In this document: piece after piece, positions 58,473-64,000 of the stretch
Numbering within the stretch: the stretch's first letter is position 1
Layout: every line of letters begins with the position of its first letter
Source of the DNA: Aspergillus flavus
Lineage: Eukaryota > Ascomycota > Eurotiomycetes > Eurotiales > Aspergillaceae
Assembly (NCBI RefSeq): GCF_009017415.1
Contig: NC_092403.1
Span: 1,984,001 to 2,048,000 of the forward strand
Reading direction: 5' to 3'
Length of the DNA stretch: 64,000 nucleotides
Program-made: the position numbers and the translations under genes
The notes under the pieces: generated by a model
The model's database searches: none
Seen by the model: only the letters and a program-made list of their open reading frames with translations
What the model was told of the DNA's origin: nothing

Positions 58473-59759
58473 GTGAGCAAAAAAGGAATGATTCGAGACA
58501 CATTGCCATGTGATAGGTCATTGAAGACACGGGAAATTCGCGCCCAGGGAGGCTGATGGAGATGTAGAAATATGGATGGAACTCACCAGGGACTGAGTGA
58601 ACGGAAAAGTAGAACGTATTGTCACGTTAAACAAAAAGTAAACAGACCCAAACAGATACTGCCATTCAGCACAAGACAATGGTGTTGTTTCTCATGCAGT
58701 CAGACAAAGACCTAAGCTCCCCTGCAGACACGATACATCAACGTTGGGGGGACGACGTGCCGCCCGTGGACAAGAGATGGTTATATATACCACGGGGCTA
58801 CGGCGAAGCGCAAAGCGCAGGGCCCCGGGAGAGAGAAATCGCAGTGAATCTCACGACAAAGGCCGGTACGGGAAGGGGAGGGCCGATCGCATCCAGTGAC
58901 CGAAAAACACGAGATGGCGCACAAGAATCAGAAACGAGCGAAAAACGAAACGGTCAAATGGGCCAAAATCCACGCTGCCACACAAGTAACAAACATCGAA
59001 TAAACGGGCGTGGGACAAGAAGATCGAAGGGCGGAAAGACTCGCGCACGCCTTTTGCCTGGCCTGCTCCAGCCACAGCTGGCCGTCCGGCTAGTCCTGCC
59101 ATTCCCGGGGCACGAGCCACAGACCCGCGCCGCAGCTAGGCCTCCTTCGGGGTTAGCGCGCCGGTGCACGTGCCTTCATCCGCGTCATTTTGCCCATTTT
59201 TGCTCCACGGCGGCAGCAAACACTACTCCGTACCGTCGATTTTCCGTCGTCGTGTTAAAAACACAACAGCTCAACCCTTTCATCGTCCTCCCTTTGCCGC
59301 ACCCATCACTCCCTCTTCTCACCCACGTAGAGTTCACTAGAAATCCTGGGTAAACCTAGTCACAGTAGAGCTCCAAGCTTCGATGCAGAGATTCGGTCAA
59401 TATCGACCGCTCTCCGACCGGATCTCGACGTAGTCCAGGGCGCAAACCCGAGGTGCCAAAAGATGGAAGAAGGAAGAAATAGGTCGGTCAGGAACCTCGA
59501 CCTTTCCCCAGGTCCTCGAAGCTTATCGTCCTTAGGCTCCTCCCCGCCTGTCCATCATGATTTAATGCAGAGCCGCTTGCCTAATGCGGATTTAGCGACT
59601 TTCCTGTCATGTGATTGCTGAGTCATCAATTCTTCTTTCATCCACGACTCAGTTTGGCTTTGTATATAAATACATACATCCCGGAGAACCCAAATCAATT
59701 CATTACCTCTAATCCCAGTACATAAATTTGATCGGATAATACCTCTTTACCCTCTCAAT
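58473..59759. promoter_or_regulatory. Divergent intergenic, ATPase gene / small mitochondrial gene
   Basis: About 1.29 kb carrying both promoters. A long plus-strand frame (58679-59353) has biased composition and no domain, and I treat it as chance. An ACTCCGTA copy lies at 59225 and a TATA-like run at about 59660. Confidence 0.6.
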
Positions 59760-60304
59760 ATGTTTCGCCGACTGCCACTTACACGCCCCTCGCCGCCCCG
59801 TTTCCTCTTCACTGCATTTTCTTCTCGCAGACCGTTTAGCACCACCGGGAGAAACTTGAACGCCAACCAATCCAGTTCGTTCAAAGAAGGGGTAAGTGCT
59901 TCCTAACTTTGGCTTTCGTTCTTGTCGTAAATTGCGCCATGGAGCTATATAAGGCAAGGTGTCTATAACAAAGATATATCCATATGTTCTTCAAGTTTAG
60001 GAGGCCAAATAAACATCCCCCAGAAAAAGGCTAACTCATCCCAGGCATCCCGTTATAAAATCTTTGCAAGTCCGTTTGCCAAGGTCTTCTTGGGAGCCAT
60101 CTTCACATACCAAGTGATTTACTGGACATGGCTGAAACTTGAAATGGATGAGTCGAAATATATTAAAAATCGTACGTGTTTACGGAATTCCCCTATTGTT
60201 GCCCCTGGTCTTTTGCCTCCCGCATTGCTTCTAACAGTTCATCACAGAAGAAGTGGCAGCTTTAGAGAAGCAGGCTAGGGAGCTGACGGGCGCCCAAAAA
60301 TAAG
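59760..60304 (+). CDS. Small mitochondrial inner-membrane protein, unknown function
   Basis: Assembled from three exons: 59760-59891, 60045-60171 and 60249-60304, giving about 104 residues. The start MFRRLPLTRPSPPRFLFTAFSS is basic, hydrophobic and free of acidic residues, with RRPFST as a likely cleavage region: a good mitochondrial presequence. Exon 2 has one TM segment (FAKVFLGAIFTYQVIYWTWL) after RYKIFASP. The tail (KYIKNQEVAALEKQARELTGAQK) is a charged helix. Intron 1 has a GTAAGT donor, a GCTAAC branch site and a CCCAG acceptor; intron 2 runs GTACGT to CACAG. Size and layout resemble respiratory-chain accessory or assembly subunits, but I do not recognise a named family. Confidence 0.78.
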
Positions 60305-60430
60305 GGCTTTTTATCTTATCCTGCGTGAACATTGTATTGTATATACCCCGGATGTCAATGTAAGAACTGTCGTTACTTTCATATCATTTAGAGCTAGTTT
60401 GGTAGGGTCAATATGTATGTACAGCATCCT

Positions 60431-63400
60431 TTAAGAGGATTCTATATATCCATTAGGCCGTGGCTGGCGCTCACTCCCACAACTGCCACAGAAGCTATGA
60501 GGGCAATATAAGCATTGGGCGGTATAAGACCAAGAAAACGAACCCTGCGTACACTGACACTGTTCTCGGGTTAGCCTATCTTTAGTCTCACAAACCAATT
60601 GATCCAGAGTGACTTACGCAGTAGACAAGGTTCCCATAATGGGATTGGATCGCATCATCTGTCTTATATCTTTTCTCCATTGCCGGAATATCCGCCCGAG
60701 CATAGTAGTCTAGAGACGGTTGTGGGGCGGAGAATTTGCGTTTTCGTAAGTTCGTCTGGTCGGGAAGAGAGTTAAACATAGGAAAATTGTTTTGGAAATG
60801 AGTGTTCACTTGGCGAAGTGAAGGATTCTGTACTTGTTCTGGGGCTGCCATCGGGGTTTCATCCCGTTGGTTCTCACCCTCAGAGTTACAGATACTGCCG
60901 ACAGTCTCATCGTCGCTCACGTCGTCCGCTGGAGGCTCGCCATCTCCATCTTCGTGCGTGCTGATTCGTTCCTTTCCTTCATCGCGTTCTGCGCCCTTGG
61001 TCAGATGCCCCGAAGGAAGGAGCCAATCCTCAATCCGCTCGCCATTTTTGAAGTGCTCAGAATCTATATGATTGAAGCGCTCATTCCACGCGGCAAGGCC
61101 CTGGCCCTTTAGTGGGATGATGTCGCGACAAAAGCCACACCAGAATTGCGACTGTCCGTGCGGACCGATGCTGTTCTTGGCGAGTGCAGCTTGTACCTCT
61201 TTATCTTCTGCATGGTGATGCTTCTTCAGATGACGGGTATATTCTCCTTGGTCATAGAATAGGCGAGCACAAGATCGATCCCCTTGTGTAGCATCGGGAA
61301 GGGTGCAGCGCCAACTCTGCAAGGGGAAATGCTGGGAGTTCTCGTGTCGTTTCCAGTCGGCTTTGCTACCGAAGGTCTTGCTGCATTTTTCGAATGTGCA
61401 ACCATACGGTCGCTCATGGCGCTTCTTGTGTTTCCTTGAGGTTGAAATATTAGGACTTTATTTCAGATACAAGCGACGTATGATCACCTACTTCATTTCA
61501 CAGCGCAGACGCGTGCGCTTCGTGCAGAATTCGCATTGTATCCAGCCTTTTTTGTCGGACTTACTGTCAGGCACCGTCTGCGAATCAGCCTGACTAGGCT
61601 CTGGGTTTCCGGACACTTGGTCTAGAGCTGCAGATAAAATCTTCTGCATAATCTCCCGCTTCTGATCGGACAATCCGTCATTCCCTCCAAGTGTCTCTAC
61701 TTTGTCGCCCATATGGTGGCTGTGTCTGCGCTGGCTGTTACCGTTATCGTTGCTACTGCTGTTCATCATTCTTGCCATGGCGTTGACCATGTTAGTAGCC
61801 ATCTCGGATACCATATTTTCCATTCTGTCAGGTTGGGCGTGTCCTAGCCGAGAAGAAGTGGAAGAAGGATCTAGGTCCGTGGTAGAGCCCAGATTGAGGG
61901 TCGTCAGGGCCGGTAGATCAAGGCGCTGCGTAGTATCTCTTGCAGGAATGCTTGGTGTACTATCCAAGGTGGAATATCTCCGTTGAGTCTGGGGGTCCTC
62001 AACTGGTTGAAGGCCTGACTGATTAGATGGCCTAAAGACAGGCGTATCTGGAGACCGCAAGCTGTGAAGGTCCGGACCAGAATCTCTTCTCACATATTCT
62101 GATTCAGAAGCAGCAACCGTTGCCTCATCCGAGAAGCGGTCGGCAAAAGATGAAGGCTCAACACGTGGCTTTACATAAGACTCATACCAATCATGCGACC
62201 TGGATGAGCTTAGTGCTTGCTTTTTCTGACGTATTCGTAGACAAGCTGACTTACCTTTTCAGTAATTCATTGGTATCCTCGTCATTGTGCATCCGGGAGA
62301 GATGCTGACGGAAGTTGTCCAACCGGGGCCATTCCTTACCTCGGCGTGGACAGTTACGCCCAAAACACATGTACAGCACTTTGGGGCCGCGTTCTGGTTC
62401 CTGTTTGTGGACGCACTTTTTATGTCGTGCAAGATCATTGATGGTACCGAAGCCTTCCTTCCGCGTACAACCGGGCTCGTCGCATTTGAACAGCTTTCTA
62501 TGTCTCGCTTCATGCTTCCTGCTGCCAGTCAACTTTATGATTCTTCTGCAGAGTGAATTTTTTAAAACATGCTGAAAAGAGTAAACATACCTCTTATCGG
62601 ATGGACATTTGCCCGTCCAAGGGCAGTTGGGGTAATCACATGTAATCACATCATGACACATCAAAGATGGTGATTCGACTATCTCCAGCGCATCGACGAC
62701 TGTGTCGCCACAGTGGGATGGGCCAAGGTCCAACATTGATGCTCGATCTTCTTGTTCATGTTCATGCGGCGCCAAGAATGGGCTGCTGACGGAATCAACT
62801 GCGTTAGACGACGTGGTGACCGAACGCGTGGTACAGCTGCGACTGCAGTATCCTGAATCCGAGGGGTGGAAGCCATTATAATGACTGTCACTCTCGGAGA
62901 TTGCGCTGTGCTGCCCCGTCGAATTTTTGCGGCCACCCTCGGGCGTCTGCTGGAGCTTATTCGCGTTGGGAAACCCCCATGTCGACGTGCTCACCGGCAC
63001 GCCTGTCACTTGAAGTGGGTTCCACGCATCTTGATTGCTCGTTAACCGCGGGTGATGGTACTGAGAAACATCCAGGCTGGGCTGAGGCGGTGGTGATGAT
63101 GCTTGCTGGTGATGTGGTGGCCATTGGTTGAGCATAGATAGATGGCTGTGCGGGATTACTGCGGAATCGGGACCGAATTGCAGGCCCAGAAAAGACGCTG
63201 GATCGCTTAGAGCATATTCAGAGGTTAAAAACCCATCCGACGAGAACTCTAACTGCGGTGATGTTGGTGCGACCTGCCGGTCCAGCATACCTTGGAGGAT
63301 ATCCCCCGAGTTGTCCCAAGCCAGTCTTTTGGGGTTAGGCTCCTAAAGCAAATAGGCATAGTCAGTGTACTAGTCCAATATTTCACTGACGGCTGACGAT

Positions 63401-63445
63401 TGAGGCAGGACTGAACGAGACCGGACGACAGTCACATACGCTCAT
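60431..63445 (-). CDS. Seven-finger C2H2 protein with C-terminal Cys module
   Basis: Probable nuclear DNA-binding protein of about 894 residues in six exons: 63445-63440, 63342-62591, 62518-62255, 62208-61492, 61434-60618 and 60559-60431. Exon 1 encodes only MS. The first about 230 residues are Ser/Pro/His-rich and disordered. Three fingers follow (CDYPNC...HEARH, CDEPGC...HKKCVH, CFGRNC...HLSRMH), then a Ser/Asn-rich linker with an MENMVSEMATNMVNAM helix, and four more fingers (CEFC...HKKRH, CTFEKC...HENSQH, WRC with a long CC loop, WCGFC...HIDSEH). The last intron has GTAAGT, GCTAACC and AACAG, and it adds a new tail: YCCQC, then CLYC and CGSC, in CX2C-X12-CX2C-X4-CX2C spacing. Reading through it would stop after SGSIGL instead. 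Target genes are unknown. Confidence 0.85.
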
Positions 63446-64000
63446 AGCTGCCAAGTCAGCTGTCTAAAATGACCTTGCCGATAATCGTTTCCACGTCTCG
63501 GATGTATTGACAGGCTCAAGTAGTGAGGGGCGGGGGGGATGTGTCAGGATAGCGCGTGAGCTGAGTAGCGGATTGATTTATATAGATGTTTAAAGCGCTC
63601 ACAGGCCATGAGTCTAATATAACTTCTTTTAGGCACCATCCGCAGTCAAAATGGTCTTCTTGTAGAAATGATGATAGTTGAGACCAGATCGAACATAGTC
63701 AAAAAGGGAAGCTGATGGGAAAGTCGGGCAGTGAGGCTGAGTAAGTTCTGAGATGAAACATAGACTGGGATATGACTATGAAGAAGATCCGTTTTTAAAT
63801 AGAACAAGGTTGATTAACACACTCCCTATATATAATTAATAAAAGAAACGACAAGGGAAGACGAGCGTAAGCATCAATGTTCAACGGTGGAAAAGAAGGG
63901 AAAGGATAGACGATGTGATCGACGGGCCGGTGGTGGACACTAACTCACTCCATCGCCAAACCCCACGCGATAACGTGTTCAAACTTCAGAGAGAAAAGGG
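63446..64000. promoter_or_regulatory. Upstream region of the C2H2 gene
   Basis: 555 bases at the window edge, upstream of the C2H2 gene's start. No coding region is recognised. AT-rich tracts at about 63785-63845 may belong to its promoter. Confidence 0.5.

Noticed and set aside
58679..59353. A 224-residue plus-strand open frame upstream of the small mitochondrial gene
   Set aside because: Composition is biased (Arg, Pro, Gly), there is no domain or signal, and it fills the shared promoter of two divergent genes. Most likely a GC-rich chance frame.
1..64000. CRISPR arrays, operons and prokaryotic mobile elements
   Set aside because: No direct-repeat/spacer arrays, Shine-Dalgarno spacing or insertion-sequence ends; introns and gene families show a fungal nuclear genome.

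Overview
The window looks like chromosomal DNA of a filamentous ascomycete, most likely a eurotiomycete of the Aspergillus/Penicillium type. The evidence is many short spliceosomal introns (about 45-150 nt, GTRNGY donors, CTRAY branch sites, YAG acceptors), single-copy genes that run on both strands without operons, Zn2Cys6 and C2H2 regulators, and eukaryotic housekeeping genes such as SIP5, NOP14, ORC3, SEC66 and a YTA7/ATAD2-type ATPase. I could not run any homology search. Names rest on recognised motifs, and exon joins were worked out by hand from splice signals, reading frame and protein continuity.

Layout. 1-16 kb is sparse: a CTF1/Far-like Zn2Cys6 regulator, a 4.9 kb gene-poor stretch with simple repeats, a coiled-coil protein and a 12-TM MFS transporter. 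16-39 kb is a dense housekeeping block. It holds a small cysteine-rich membrane protein assembled from three short exons, a nucleolar RRM protein, SIP5, tRNA-Glu, a protein with a C-terminal Cys module, a GPATCH11-like G-patch protein, a type B carboxylesterase, NOP14 divergent from a helical-repeat protein, and eight-exon ORC3 divergent from a mitochondrial PPR protein. 39.6-51.5 kb looks like an accessory segment. It holds a small membrane-anchored Cys protein, a secreted Cys-rich protein, a GH32 relic (5' truncated and frameshifted), an intact ferric reductase, and then a 4.5 kb stretch whose only clear genes are three intron-containing tRNAs. Two of these are an inverted pair of near-identical tRNA-Met genes. 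51.5-64 kb is housekeeping again: SEC66, the YTA7-like ATPase, a 104-residue mitochondrial protein and a seven-finger C2H2 protein.

How genes work together. NOP14 and the RRM protein act in ribosome biogenesis. ORC3 and the YTA7-like ATPase act on chromatin and replication. SEC66 works at the ER translocon. Two short divergent promoters (about 240-260 bp) join NOP14/helical-repeat and ORC3/PPR. The accessory segment combines a secreted protein, an iron reductase and a decayed fructan/sucrose hydrolase, which fits environment-facing genes under turnover.

The most interesting items are: the same CX2C-X10-12-CX2C-X4-CX2C module closing two unrelated proteins about 35 kb apart; two C2H2 fingers of one gene cut by introns at the same codon and phase; the unannotated-looking Cys-rich membrane protein at 16 kb; the inverted tRNA-Met pair; and the GH32 relic.
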